Assembly: GCA_029267635.1 (NCBI GenBank)
Contig: JAJUIK010000008.1
Coordinates: 1-64,000 of the forward strand
Reading direction: 5' to 3'
Source: Moraxellaceae bacterium
Lineage (GTDB): Bacteria > Pseudomonadota > Gammaproteobacteria > Pseudomonadales > Moraxellaceae
Length of the DNA: 64,000 nt
Shown: positions 52,201 through 60,963 of the stretch, piece by piece
Position numbering within the stretch: position 1 is the first letter of the stretch
Layout of the letters: every line of letters begins with the position of its first letter
Notes under the pieces: generated by a model
The model's input: the letters and a program-made list of their open reading frames with translations, nothing else
What the model was told of the DNA's origin: nothing
Database searches by the model: none
Position numbers and translations under genes: made by a program

Positions 52201-53319
52201 ATGAATATGCCAGTCAATATTGCTTCAAAAGTTGCATCAAAAATCCAATATTTTAAAAACCCGAAAAATCGTGACCTCACCAATGCTGAGTTGGATGAAT
52301 TAGCCAAAGAACTTGATGCGATCAAGCAAGAGGTTCTGGATGATATTGGTGAAGAAGATGCCAAATATATCCGTAAAGTGTACTCCGCTGTGCGTTATAC
52401 CGGCATTGCTGGCCGTGCCTTGCTGTTTGCAGGATGGTTCCCGCCAGCCTGGATTCTCGGTACAGGTTTGTTGGGTGTGTCCAAGATTCTGGAAAATATG
52501 GAATTAGGCCATAACGTTATGCATGGTCAGTATGACTGGATGAACGATCAGAAATTCAATGGCCAAACTTTTGAATGGGATATCGTGGGCACATCGGATA
52601 ACTGGCGCCAGACCCATAACTATAAACATCATACTTATACCAATATCAAAGGCATGGATGATGACATCGGTTATGGCCTGTTGCGTTTATTCCCGGAACA
52701 GCGCTGGAAACCAGGTTTCCTGTTACAGCCAATTTATAGCATTCCATTCTGCCTGCTGTTCCAGTGGGGCGTGGCGATCCAGAACCTGGAAATTGGTAGA
52801 GTCTGGATGGGCCGTAAGACCAAACAGGAACTTAAAGAAGAATGGAAACCTTTGCAGAAGAAAATCGGCAAACAGCTGTTTAAAGATTATGTATTCTTCC
52901 CATTAATTGCTGGTCCTGCCGCATTGCCCGTTTTCTTGGGTAATCTGGCTGCCAATGGTATCCGTAATGTCTGGACGTTCAGTATTATTTTCTGCGGTCA
53001 CTTTACCAAAGATGTGGAAGTGTTCCCCAAAGCGGTGATGCAGGAAGAAAGTCGTGGTCACTGGTATATGCGTCAGATTCGTGGTTCATCTAACCTGACA
53101 GGTTCAGAATTGTTCCATATTATGACGGGTCACTTGAGTCATCAGATCGAGCACCATTTGTATCCGGATATTCCAGCTCGCCGTTACCGTAAAATGGGAC
53201 CAAAAGTTGAAGCGGTATGTAAAAAATACGGTTTGAACTATAACAATGCCAGCTTGGTTAAACAGTATGGACAAGTAATTGGCCGTATCTTTAAATACGC
53301 GTTGCCATTCAAAAAATAA
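52201..53319 (+). CDS. desB: Membrane acyl-lipid/acyl-CoA desaturase (DesB-like)
   Basis: Di-iron membrane desaturase of 372 aa that introduces a double bond, most likely delta-9, into saturated acyl chains. The three His boxes are HNVMH (104-108), HNYKHH (139-144) and HQIEHH near residues 314-319. Two hydrophobic regions (around 66-95 and 175-200, plus 225-245) span the membrane. HQIEHHLYPDIPARRY is the common bacterial form of the last box. It is co-transcribed with the reductase gene and ends at a strong terminator. The exact substrate, acyl-CoA or phospholipid, cannot be read from sequence. Confidence 0.92.
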   Translation: MNMPVNIASKVASKIQYFKNPKNRDLTNAELDELAKELDAIKQEVLDDIGEEDAKYIRKVYSAVRYTGIAGRALLFAGWFPPAWILGTGLLGVSKILENMELGHNVMHGQYDWMNDQKFNGQTFEWDIVGTSDNWRQTHNYKHHTYTNIKGMDDDIGYGLLRLFPEQRWKPGFLLQPIYSIPFCLLFQWGVAIQNLEIGRVWMGRKTKQELKEEWKPLQKKIGKQLFKDYVFFPLIAGPAALPVFLGNLAANGIRNVWTFSIIFCGHFTKDVEVFPKAVMQEESRGHWYMRQIRGSSNLTGSELFHIMTGHLSHQIEHHLYPDIPARRYRKMGPKVEAVCKKYGLNYNNASLVKQYGQVIGRIFKYALPFKK

Positions 53320-53337
53320 GACGTTTAAGTCTTGAAT

Positions 53338-53376
53338 AAAAAACACCCACACTGGAAACAGTTTGGGTGTTTTTTA
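53338..53376 (+). terminator. Terminator of the desaturase operon
   Basis: A run plus CACCCA pairs with TGGGTG plus T run; the inner part is ACTG, GAAA loop, CAGT. The T run ends at 53375. Confidence 0.9.
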
Positions 53377-53408
53377 TGAGGGGTATGTCACGGAAAAATA
53401 ATAGAAAA

Positions 53409-53888
53409 TTATAATGAACTGCATTGATGGGCTTTGTTCCCTTTGATTTGGTTTTGCTGGCCTTTTGGTGTTTCCAGATTATTCTGGCAGGCTACATTGC
53501 CATGAATGGTATTTTGGCTGACTTGAATGTTGGCTTTATTGTCTTCTAGTTCTAAATTGCCCAAGATCAGGTTGTTAATTAATTCTACACTATGGCCATT
53601 TTCTAGTTGAATATTCCCGTTAATTCTACTGCTTTGAGCAGTGACATGACCAAAGGTATTACGCGATTCTAGATTACCTTTAATGGTCACCTGATTTAGA
53701 CGTAAAGAAGCATCGGATTCCAGCAGGACATTGCCGGTAACAGTCACTTTTTCTAAGGAGCAATTTTTACTAATGTGAATATTATTATAGATTGTACGGT
53801 TTTTAATGGGACCATCACATGTTGTATCTACCGCCCAGATCGGGAAGGCACAGCTGGTGAACAGGCTAAACAGCAGTATTTTTTTCAT
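53409..53888 (-). CDS. Periplasmic beta-solenoid-like hypothetical protein
   Basis: Exported protein of 159 aa. The signal peptide MKKILLFSLFTSCAFPIWA is followed by a Cys at the start of the mature part. From residue 35 on there are six repeats of about 21-23 residues, each with an I/V-x-GN-V/L/I core (TVTGNVLLES, TIKGNLESRN, RINGNIQLEN, ILGNLELED, TIHGNVACQN, QIKGNKA), the pattern of a right-handed beta helix. Two Cys near the end may form a disulfide. AAGG precedes the ATG. Function unknown; such proteins are often adhesin-like or bind polysaccharide. Clearly a real gene. Confidence 0.82.
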   Translation of the reverse strand: MKKILLFSLFTSCAFPIWAVDTTCDGPIKNRTIYNNIHISKNCSLEKVTVTGNVLLESDASLRLNQVTIKGNLESRNTFGHVTAQSSRINGNIQLENGHSVELINNLILGNLELEDNKANIQVSQNTIHGNVACQNNLETPKGQQNQIKGNKAHQCSSL

Positions 53889-54004
53889 AGGCCTTTATCC
53901 TTAAAGCGATTTTTATTGTCTGTTTAATTAATGTACAAAAATAAACTTCAGGCTCACAAGTAGCGATATGTAACGATGTTTATAAAGCTGTACTTCACAT
54001 TGGA

Positions 54005-54036
54005 TACAAAAAAGGATTACTGAGACAGTAATCCTT
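54005..54036 (-). terminator. Terminator of the SIMPL-domain gene
   Basis: AAGGATTACTG (54012-54022) and CAGTAATCCTT (54026-54036), a perfect 11-bp stem with a 3-base loop. The A run upstream gives minus-strand T residues. Confidence 0.88.
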
Positions 54037-54043
54037 GAGAGAC

Positions 54044-54742
54044 TTATTTTAATTGAATGCTGCCATTCGCATTCACCGTAATTTTGGACTCTCCAGCACT
54101 TATATCTTGCGCGGGAATTGATTCGGCCATGGTGACTTTGCTCATGCTGCGGACCAGCGGCTGCGGAAAGTAATTATTGGTATTCAGGTTTAAATTGACC
54201 AGGGTGTACTGATTTTTATTCCAGGCTTGAGTTAAAGCCTGAGCGCGCTGCTGAAAGTTTTTAGAGGCCTCTAGCATGAGCTCGTTTTCCACTTTTTTGC
54301 GTTGCTGGTCGGACACACTAAAGCTAATCGAATCGGTCTGGAAATTTTGTTGCAATTCACTGATCAGTTGGCTGGTGGCTTTAAAGTCCTGGCTGTCGAG
54401 TTGAATTTCGGCACGACTGCGCCATTCTTTCAGTTTACGGTTTGTTTCATCATAAATCGGGTAGGTACTTTGTGCACCGGTTCTGATTTTGACTTGTGGG
54501 AAACGACGTGCCGTCGTCATCGCTTGATTCATCAGTTGATTGATTTGCAGTGCAAGTTCGGCGGGCTGTTTATGACTCTTTTCAATAAATAATACCGCGT
54601 GCATTTCATCATTTGATACTTCACGCGTTGCTTCTGCCTGCAAGTTAATGATCTGATAGTTTAAAGGCTCTGCTGGTTGGGCCCAAACGGTCGTGGTAAG
54701 GCTGCCCGAAAGCAGTAGTGTAGAGAGAGCTAAGTGACGCAT
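54044..54742 (-). CDS. Periplasmic SIMPL (DUF541) protein
   Basis: Exported protein of 232 aa with a signal peptide ending VWA before QPAEPLNY. The body (LQAEATREVSNDEMHAVLFIEK, QVKIRTGAQSTYPIYDE, AGESKITVNANGSIQLK) is the SIMPL/DUF541 family, related to the oxidative-stress defence protein YggE. Members assemble in the periplasm or outer membrane; the molecular task is unclear. AAGG lies nine bases before the ATG. A single gene with a strong terminator. Confidence 0.87.
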   Translation of the reverse strand: MRHLALSTLLLSGSLTTTVWAQPAEPLNYQIINLQAEATREVSNDEMHAVLFIEKSHKQPAELALQINQLMNQAMTTARRFPQVKIRTGAQSTYPIYDETNRKLKEWRSRAEIQLDSQDFKATSQLISELQQNFQTDSISFSVSDQQRKKVENELMLEASKNFQQRAQALTQAWNKNQYTLVNLNLNTNNYFPQPLVRSMSKVTMAESIPAQDISAGESKITVNANGSIQLK

Positions 54743-55221
54743 ATTGTTAACCTTATCGCTGTTTTTGATGAGATGTTATGGCTGCTATGGCTATGGTAAT
54801 AAGAAGCGATGGAGGCACAGCGCGGGTTTTGTCGTCTATTTGTAATAATTAAATTAGCTGTATAATGATTTTTATATTTTAAAATTTATATTTATCAATA
54901 ACTTTTATTTTATTTTTACTGTTGTGAAAATAAGCCGGATACATCTTGAAAAAATGTCATAAAAAATAAGGTTTTCTTTAGGCTGTCACACAGTATGATG
55001 ATAATTCAATCTAAATATTGGATTAATACAATTTTTCCATATAACTAGATCAGTAAAGTGTACAAAACACGTTTATTTTCCTTAAAAATTAGGTATCATC
55101 GCGCACCTAGTTATAAGATATATAACGTTGAGTCTTCACTAGATTCTAACAAGCACCGAGTCAAAGGACCACAAGTCACCAGACTTATTTCTTTTACCCT
55201 TATCAGAGATGGTAATCCGAT
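54743..55221. other. Long upstream region of dat
   Basis: About 480 AT-rich bases without a gene. It includes a TATAAT (54861-54866) far from dat, a TATCAT (55094-55099) with poor -35, an inverted repeat GTTATA/TATAAC (55110-55126) and a leader of about 120 bases that repeats AGTC and has a small hairpin AAGTC/GACTT before the start codon. I cannot assign a known riboswitch. Confidence 0.5.
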
Positions 55222-56595
55222 ATGAGCGTTACTTCTGTAAACCCTGCCAGCAATTCCACTAACGAATACTACTTGACTCGCCAAAGTCAAATGGAATCGA
55301 ATGTGCGTAGCTATCCGCGTAAATTACCGTTAGCGATTGCACAAGCTCAAGGCTGCTGGGTTACTGATGTTGAAGGTACCAAGTACCTAGATTGTTTAGC
55401 TGGGGCAGGGACATTGGCTTTAGGTCATAACCATCCTGCGGTGATTCAAAGTATCCAGGACACCCTGAACAGTGGTCTTCCTTTACATACTTTAGACTTA
55501 ACAACACCACTGAAAGATGCATTTACTGAGGCTTTGCTTGCTCAGTTGCCAGGTGGTAAAGAAGAATATTGCTTACAGTTCTGTGGTCCATCGGGTGCAG
55601 ATGCGACTGAAGCAGCAATTAAACTGGCGAAAACCTATACCGGTCGTAGCTCGGTGATCAGTTTCTCGGGTGGTTATCATGGTATGACGCATGGTTCTTT
55701 GGCCATGACCGGTAACTTGAGCGCTAAAAATGCGGTAAATGGCTTAATGCCAGGCGTACAGTTTATGCCATATCCGCATGAATACCGTTGCCCACTCGGT
55801 CTGGGTGGTGAGGCAGGTGTGAATGCCTTGACTTACTATTTCGAGCAATTCATCGAAGATGTAGAAAGTGGTGTCACTAAACCAGCTGCAGTAATCTTGG
55901 AAGCGATCCAGGGTGAAGGTGGTGTGGTCACAGCGCCGGTAAAATGGTTGCAAAAAATCCGTGAAGTGACTGAAAAACACAATATCGTGTTGATTCTTGA
56001 TGAAGTTCAAGCAGGCTTTGCGCGTTCAGGCAAAATGTTTGCATTTGAACATGCGGGTATTGAGCCAGATGTCGTGGTGATGTCTAAAGCCGTTGGTGGT
56101 AGCTTGCCACTTGCGGTCTTGGGTATCAAACGCAAGTTTGACGCTTGGCAGCCAGCAGGTCACACCGGTACGTTCCGTGGTAACCAATTGGCAATGGGTA
56201 CAGGTCTTGCGACGATCAACACCATTAAAGAACAAAACCTTGCGAAAAATGCGCAAGAACGTGGGGATTTCCTGCAAGCTGAAATTAAGAAACTTGCGGC
56301 TGAATTCCCATGTATCGGTAACGTGCGTGGCCGCGGATTGATGATTGGTGTTGAAATCGTAGATGAACGCAAACCTGCGGATCATATGGGTTCATTGCCA
56401 GCAGACTCACAATTGGCTGCTGCAATTCAGACCGCATGTTTTAACAATAAATTATTGTTGGAAAAAGGCGGTCGTAACGGTACGGTGATTCGTTTACTTT
56501 GCCCATTGATCATTAACCAAGAAGAATGTGAAGAAGTGATTGTTCGCTTTAAGAAAGCGGTTGCAGAAGCTTTGGTTGCAGTTCGAGGCGCATAA
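55222..56595 (+). CDS. dat: L-2,4-diaminobutyrate:2-oxoglutarate 4-aminotransferase
   Basis: PLP enzyme (class III aminotransferase) that forms L-2,4-diaminobutyrate from aspartate semialdehyde and glutamate. It has 457 aa. The cofactor site includes [17 protein letters not shown], the Asp in [14 protein letters not shown], and Lys289 in [11 protein letters not shown]. The next gene, three bases on, encodes the decarboxylase, and together they make 1,3-diaminopropane, a pathway described in Acinetobacter baumannii. A gene with this neighbour is not an ectoine or siderophore enzyme. The long upstream region may hold regulation. Confidence 0.95.
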   Translation: MSVTSVNPASNSTNEYYLTRQSQMESNVRSYPRKLPLAIAQAQGCWVTDVEGTKYLDCLAGAGTLALGHNHPAVIQSIQDTLNSGLPLHTLDLTTPLKDAFTEALLAQLPGGKEEYCLQFCGPSGADATEAAIKLAKTYTGRSSVISFSGGYHGMTHGSLAMTGNLSAKNAVNGLMPGVQFMPYPHEYRCPLGLGGEAGVNALTYYFEQFIEDVESGVTKPAAVILEAIQGEGGVVTAPVKWLQKIREVTEKHNIVLILDEVQAGFARSGKMFAFEHAGIEPDVVVMSKAVGGSLPLAVLGIKRKFDAWQPAGHTGTFRGNQLAMGTGLATINTIKEQNLAKNAQERGDFLQAEIKKLAAEFPCIGNVRGRGLMIGVEIVDERKPADHMGSLPADSQLAAAIQTACFNNKLLLEKGGRNGTVIRLLCPLIINQEECEEVIVRFKKAVAEALVAVRGA

Positions 56596-56598
56596 GTC

Positions 56599-58131
56599 AT
56601 GGTAGATTTTGCAGAACATCGTAAAGCGTTACTCTGCAATGATGCACAGTCGATTGCTGACTATGAGTCAGCAATGGCTGAAGCGACTCACGCCGTCGCA
56701 GCATGGTTGCAAAACGATAAAATGTACACCGGCGGTAGCATTAAGGAGTTGCGCCAAGCAATTGCTTTTCATCCGTCAAAACAAGGTTTGGGTGTCCATA
56801 AAGCACTTGAGCGTATGGTGGAGCTTTTCCTCAACAAGAGTCTGAAAGTTCATCACCCGCACTCATTGGCGCATTTGCACTGTCCAACCATGGTCACCAG
56901 CCAAATCGCAGAAGTGCTGATCAATGCCACTAACCAGTCTATGGACTCATGGGATCAAAGCCCGGCCGGTTCCTTGATGGAAGTGCAATTGATTGACTGG
57001 TTGCGTCAAAAAGTAGGTTATGGCTCAGGTCAGGCGGGCGTATTCACTTCTGGTGGTACACAGTCAAATTTGATGGGTGTATTGCTTGCGCGTGATGCTT
57101 GCATTTCAAAGAACTGGAAAGATGAAAACGGCAATCCGTGGTCTGTTCAGCGTGATGGTATCCCTGCAGATGCGATGCGTAATGTCAAAGTCATCTGTTC
57201 TGAAAATGCACACTTCTCTGTGCAAAAGAACATGGCGATGATGGGTATGGGTTTCCAGTCTGTTGTAACCGTTCCTGTTAATGAAAATGCTCAAATGGAT
57301 GTTGATGCGCTAGAAAAAACCATGGCGCATTTACAGGCAGAAGGTAAAATTGTCGCTTGTGTTGTAGCAACCGCAGGTACGACCGATGCCGGTGCAATTG
57401 ATCCATTAAAGCAAATCCGTGAAATCACCAACAAATATGGCGCGTGGATGCATATTGATGCAGCCTGGGGTGGTGCACTGATTTTGTCGAATGAATTCCG
57501 TACCATGCTTGATGGTATTGAATTGTCGGATTCGATTACGCTCGATTTCCATAAGCACTATTTCCAAACCATTTCATGTGGTGCATTCTTGCTAAAAGAT
57601 GAAGCGAACTATCGTTTCATGCACTACGAAGCAGAATATTTGAACTCTGCTTATGATGAAGAGCATGGTGTGCCGAACCTGGTATCGAAGTCATTGCAAA
57701 CCACTCGTCGTTTCGATGCTTTGAAGCTGTGGATGACGGTGGAAGCACTGGGTGAAGAGCTCTATGGTTCGATGATTGACCATGGTGTGAAACTGACCCG
57801 TGAAGTGGCGAATTATATCAAGGCAACTGCAGGTTTAGAGTTGCTGGTAGAGCCGCAATTTGCGTCTGTGTTGTTCCGTGTAGTGCCAGAAGGTTATCCA
57901 GCTGAATTGCTTGATAGTCTTAACCAAAACGTTGCAGATGAATTGTTTGCACGTGGTGAAGCCAATATCGGGGTTACCAAAGTCGGTCAGGTACAATCAT
58001 TGAAGATGACGACCTTAAGCCCTGTAGCAACTTTAGATAACGTAAAAGCATTATTGGTACAGGTATTGGCAGAAGCTGATCGTATCAAAGATGCGATTGC
58101 GGCAGGTACTTATACCCCAGCTATTGATTAA
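56599..58131 (+). CDS. ddc: L-2,4-diaminobutyrate decarboxylase
   Basis: PLP-dependent group II decarboxylase, 510 aa, that converts L-2,4-diaminobutyrate to 1,3-diaminopropane. Motifs are [13 protein letters not shown] near residue 90, [31 protein letters not shown] and the PLP lysine Lys319 in DFHKHYFQ. The gene starts three bases after dat. 1,3-Diaminopropane is the dominant polyamine of Acinetobacter and has been linked to surface motility. Ends at a terminator at 58174-58197. Confidence 0.95.
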   Translation: MVDFAEHRKALLCNDAQSIADYESAMAEATHAVAAWLQNDKMYTGGSIKELRQAIAFHPSKQGLGVHKALERMVELFLNKSLKVHHPHSLAHLHCPTMVTSQIAEVLINATNQSMDSWDQSPAGSLMEVQLIDWLRQKVGYGSGQAGVFTSGGTQSNLMGVLLARDACISKNWKDENGNPWSVQRDGIPADAMRNVKVICSENAHFSVQKNMAMMGMGFQSVVTVPVNENAQMDVDALEKTMAHLQAEGKIVACVVATAGTTDAGAIDPLKQIREITNKYGAWMHIDAAWGGALILSNEFRTMLDGIELSDSITLDFHKHYFQTISCGAFLLKDEANYRFMHYEAEYLNSAYDEEHGVPNLVSKSLQTTRRFDALKLWMTVEALGEELYGSMIDHGVKLTREVANYIKATAGLELLVEPQFASVLFRVVPEGYPAELLDSLNQNVADELFARGEANIGVTKVGQVQSLKMTTLSPVATLDNVKALLVQVLAEADRIKDAIAAGTYTPAID

Positions 58132-58137
58132 TGCCTG

Positions 58138-58161
58138 GATTTGTCATGTTAATGACAAATC
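58138..58161. repeat. Perfect 10-4-10 inverted repeat after ddc
   Basis: GATTTGTCAT (58138-58147) and ATGACAAATC (58152-58161), loop GTTA, right after the ddc stop codon. No T run follows. It contains two inverted TGTCA elements. Confidence 0.5.
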
Positions 58162-58173
58162 TATGTCATAAAG

Positions 58174-58197
58174 CGGTCACGTAAGTGGCCGTTTTTT
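58174..58197 (+). terminator. Terminator of dat-ddc
   Basis: CGGTCAC (58174-58180 region), loop GTAA, GTGGCCG (58185-58191), one wobble pair, followed by six T residues. Confidence 0.8.
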
Positions 58198-58326
58198 GTC
58201 ATAAAATAAAAGTGAACTAAAAATGATACAAATGGCTTGAAATTTTTGTCACATGACAATTTATGTTACATATTGAAAATTAAAGAATTTTAATAAAATC
58301 AAAGAAAAAGAATAAAAATAACCAAA
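58198..58326. other. AT-rich spacer before the pst Pho box
   Basis: An AT-rich stretch with scattered GTCA elements, including TTGTCA/TGACAA around 58246-58259. I see no gene in it. Confidence 0.4.
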
Positions 58327-58359
58327 GCGTCATCAAGTTGTCACTTAATTGTCATATTT
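58327..58359 (+). promoter_or_regulatory. Pho box with three 11-bp repeats upstream of pstS
   Basis: Three adjacent 11-base units, GCGTCATCAAG, TTGTCACTTAA and TTGTCATATTT, each carry the GTCA core in phase. This is the PhoB-binding pattern (7-base repeat plus 4-base AT-rich spacer). It ends 89 bases before the pstS start codon, as expected for a phosphate-starvation promoter. Confidence 0.85.
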
Positions 58360-58448
58360 TAAAATCAAAATGCACTTATCAAAAATGTACAACACTCAAC
58401 AAAAAAGTGACGTACTGCAAACAATTCACACATTGAAGAGAGAAGAGC

Positions 58449-59480
58449 ATGCGCTTAACCCCACGTCAAATCGCAATCGCTTTAGCTGTTTCTGGAGCTA
58501 CTGTTGCTACAACTGCAAATGCAGCTCGTGACACCATTCAAGTTGCTGGTTCATCAACTGTACTTCCATACGCAAGTATCGTTGCGGAAGAGTTTGGTAA
58601 TACTTTCCCACAATACAAAACTCCAGTAGTGGGTTCAGGTGGTTCTTCTGCTGGTCTTAAGCAGTTCTGTCAAGGTGTTGGCGATAACACAATTGACGTT
58701 GCAAACTCATCTCGTAAAATCAAAGATACCGAGTTGGCAACTTGTAAGAAAAACGGTGTAAACAAAGTACACGAAATCAAAATCGGTTATGACGGTATCG
58801 TGTTTGCATCAAATGCAGGTAAAGCGGCTTATAAATTAAAACCTTATCATGTATTTGCTGCACTTGCTGCACAATTGCCAGCAAAAGGTAAATTGGTTGC
58901 TAACCCGTATACTCGTTGGAACCAGATCGACAAAACCCTTCCAAACGAACCGATTACTCTAGTGATTCCTGCATCTAACCATGGTACACGTGAAGTGTTC
59001 CAAGAGAAAATGGTTGAAGCAGGCTGTGAAGCTTATGCATACTTCAAAAACCTAGATAAAGATGCTCAGAAAAAAGCATGTTCTACTTTCCGTAAAGACG
59101 GTCGCGTAATTGAAATCGCGGGTGACTATACTGAAACTTTGGCTCGCTTGAAAACTTCTCCAAGTGCGGTGGGTGTGTTCGGTCTAGGCTTCTATGACCA
59201 AAACCGTGATAAACTACGTGTAGCAACTGTAAACAACGTTGTTCCAAGTGAAGCTGCGATTCTTTCTGGTAAATACCCAGTATCTCGTCCACTTTACTTC
59301 TACGTTAAAGGCGAACACGTAAAATCAATCAACGGCTTGCCACAATACGTTGAATACTTCCTGAACAAGAAGGTATCTGGTAAAGGTTCTAAATTAGACC
59401 GCGCTGGCTTGATCTCATTGAGCGACGCAGAACGTGCAAAAATCTTGGCAGCGTTCAAAGCAGGTAAAACTGTAAACTAA
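58449..59480 (+). CDS. pstS: Periplasmic phosphate-binding protein PstS
   Basis: High-affinity phosphate receptor of the Pst ABC transporter. It has 343 aa with a signal peptide (MRLTPRQIAIALAVSGATVATTANA). IQVAGSSTVLPYASIVAEEF begins the mature domain, VGSGGSSAGLKQFCQG carries phosphate ligands, and ANSSRKIKDTE follows. It resembles the longer Pseudomonas-type PstS. A purine-rich ribosome site GAGAGAAGAG lies before the ATG. A Pho box is upstream, and an internal hairpin at 59496-59531 should make pstS the most abundant product of the operon. Confidence 0.93.
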   Translation: MRLTPRQIAIALAVSGATVATTANAARDTIQVAGSSTVLPYASIVAEEFGNTFPQYKTPVVGSGGSSAGLKQFCQGVGDNTIDVANSSRKIKDTELATCKKNGVNKVHEIKIGYDGIVFASNAGKAAYKLKPYHVFAALAAQLPAKGKLVANPYTRWNQIDKTLPNEPITLVIPASNHGTREVFQEKMVEAGCEAYAYFKNLDKDAQKKACSTFRKDGRVIEIAGDYTETLARLKTSPSAVGVFGLGFYDQNRDKLRVATVNNVVPSEAAILSGKYPVSRPLYFYVKGEHVKSINGLPQYVEYFLNKKVSGKGSKLDRAGLISLSDAERAKILAAFKAGKTVN

Positions 59481-59495
59481 GTTTATTCAAATTGG

Positions 59496-59531
59496 AGCTG
59501 ATGCTGGAGTAACTCTAGCATCAGCTTTTTT
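59496..59531 (+). terminator. Hairpin with T run between pstS and pstC
   Basis: AGCTGATGCT (59496-59505) and AGCATCAGCT (59517-59526), followed by T residues. It likely terminates part of the transcripts, so that the binding protein is made in excess over the membrane parts. Confidence 0.85.
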
Positions 59532-59583
59532 GCTAAGTTGAGTTTTTTCAAAGAATGAAAATTGAGAAAACAGTGGAGAATAC

Positions 59584-60963
59584 ATGAATCTGCTACTAAT
59601 TGGCGTATTATTGGCTCTTGTGGCCATTGCGTATCAAATTGGGCTTCGCAAAAGCCGTAATCTAGCAGGTCGGGGAAGCAACTCTGCTACATTGCATTCA
59701 CGTCCAGGTTATTATGGTGCGTTGGTTGCCTTGTGGTGCGGGATCCCTGCTTTTTTAATTTTGATTGTTTGGAGCCTTGCCGAACCGAGTATTTTACGTT
59801 ATCTCGTATTAAGTAATCTTCCAGCTGCTGTGGCCGCTAGTCTAGATCCAGCAGGTATTTCAGTCTTGATGGATCGTGTACAAGCGATTGCGTCAGGTTT
59901 CGGTGTGAGTGATCAGCCTGCCGCTTATGAAGTTGCTGCAGCACAGCAACTGGCTAAAATGCAAAGCATTAGTTCTTATGCCAAATTGGCGGTAATTCTA
60001 AGCATTGCGTTAGCTGGTCTACTTTGGGCGAAAAAACATATTAGTCAACAGTACCGTGCACGTAATCAGGTTGAGCGTGTGGTGAATGTGGCGTTGGCAT
60101 TGTGTTCTGGTGTGGCCATTTTGACAACACTGGGCATCGTAATGTCTATGTTTGGTGAAGCGATGCGCTTCTTCCAATTTGTTAGTCCAATTGATTTCTT
60201 CTTTGGTACAGAATGGAACCCAGGTTTTAGTACTTCTGGTAATGCAGAAGGTAGCTACGGTTTGCTGCCATTGCTCTGGGGTACACTCATGGTGAGTGGT
60301 ATTGCCTTATTGGTAGCAGTCCCAATTGGTCTGATGATTGCAATTTATCTGGCAGAATATGCATCATCCGGTTTACGTTCTTGGGCTAAACCGACCATTG
60401 AGGTTCTAGCGGGTATTCCAACCATCGTGTATGGTGTTTTTGCCATGATGGTGATTGGTCCGTTCTTCAAGATGCTGGGTGACCAGGTCGGCCTTGAGAT
60501 TAATGCAACAAGTGCGTTAACCGCTGGTTTCGTGATGGGGATTATGATTATCCCGTTTGTGTCTTCATTGTCAGACGACATCATTACCCAAGTGCCACGT
60601 GCAATGCGTGATGGTTCTTTAGGTTTGGGTGCGACTAAATCAGAAACGATTCGTCAGGTAGTTTTACCTGCAGCATTACCAGGCATTACTGGTGCTTTCC
60701 TTTTAGCTGTATCGCGTGCAGTGGGTGAAACTATGATTGTGGTTTTAGCCGCAGGTAATAGTCCATTACTGCATGCCAATCCGCTAGAAGCTGTGTCCAC
60801 TGTAACAGTAACGATTGTAAAACAATTGACTGGCGATACAGATTTCTCAAGTCCGCAAGCATTGGTGGCATTTGCGTTGGGTCTTACGTTATTCGTGATT
60901 ACCCTAGGTTTGAACATCATCGCACTTTACATTGTGCGTAAATACCGCGAGCAATACGAATGA
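59584..60963 (+). CDS. pstC: Phosphate ABC transporter permease PstC
   Basis: Inner-membrane permease subunit of 459 aa, longer than E. coli PstC (about 319) because of an N-terminal region with two extra membrane segments and a loop (about 1-160). The permease core begins near residue 170 (VVNVALALCSGVAI), has the EWNPG periplasmic segment, YGLLPLLWGTLMVSGIALLVAVPIG, and the EAA loop region near residues 350-370 (GLGATKSETIRQVVLPAALPG). GGAG precedes the ATG at 5 bases. Its stop overlaps the pstA start by four bases (ATGA). Confidence 0.92.
   Translation: MNLLLIGVLLALVAIAYQIGLRKSRNLAGRGSNSATLHSRPGYYGALVALWCGIPAFLILIVWSLAEPSILRYLVLSNLPAAVAASLDPAGISVLMDRVQAIASGFGVSDQPAAYEVAAAQQLAKMQSISSYAKLAVILSIALAGLLWAKKHISQQYRARNQVERVVNVALALCSGVAILTTLGIVMSMFGEAMRFFQFVSPIDFFFGTEWNPGFSTSGNAEGSYGLLPLLWGTLMVSGIALLVAVPIGLMIAIYLAEYASSGLRSWAKPTIEVLAGIPTIVYGVFAMMVIGPFFKMLGDQVGLEINATSALTAGFVMGIMIIPFVSSLSDDIITQVPRAMRDGSLGLGATKSETIRQVVLPAALPGITGAFLLAVSRAVGETMIVVLAAGNSPLLHANPLEAVSTVTVTIVKQLTGDTDFSSPQALVAFALGLTLFVITLGLNIIALYIVRKYREQYE

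Noticed and set aside
58349..58531. 60-codon frame before pstS
   Set aside because: It runs through the Pho box and into pstS in another frame; no ribosome site.
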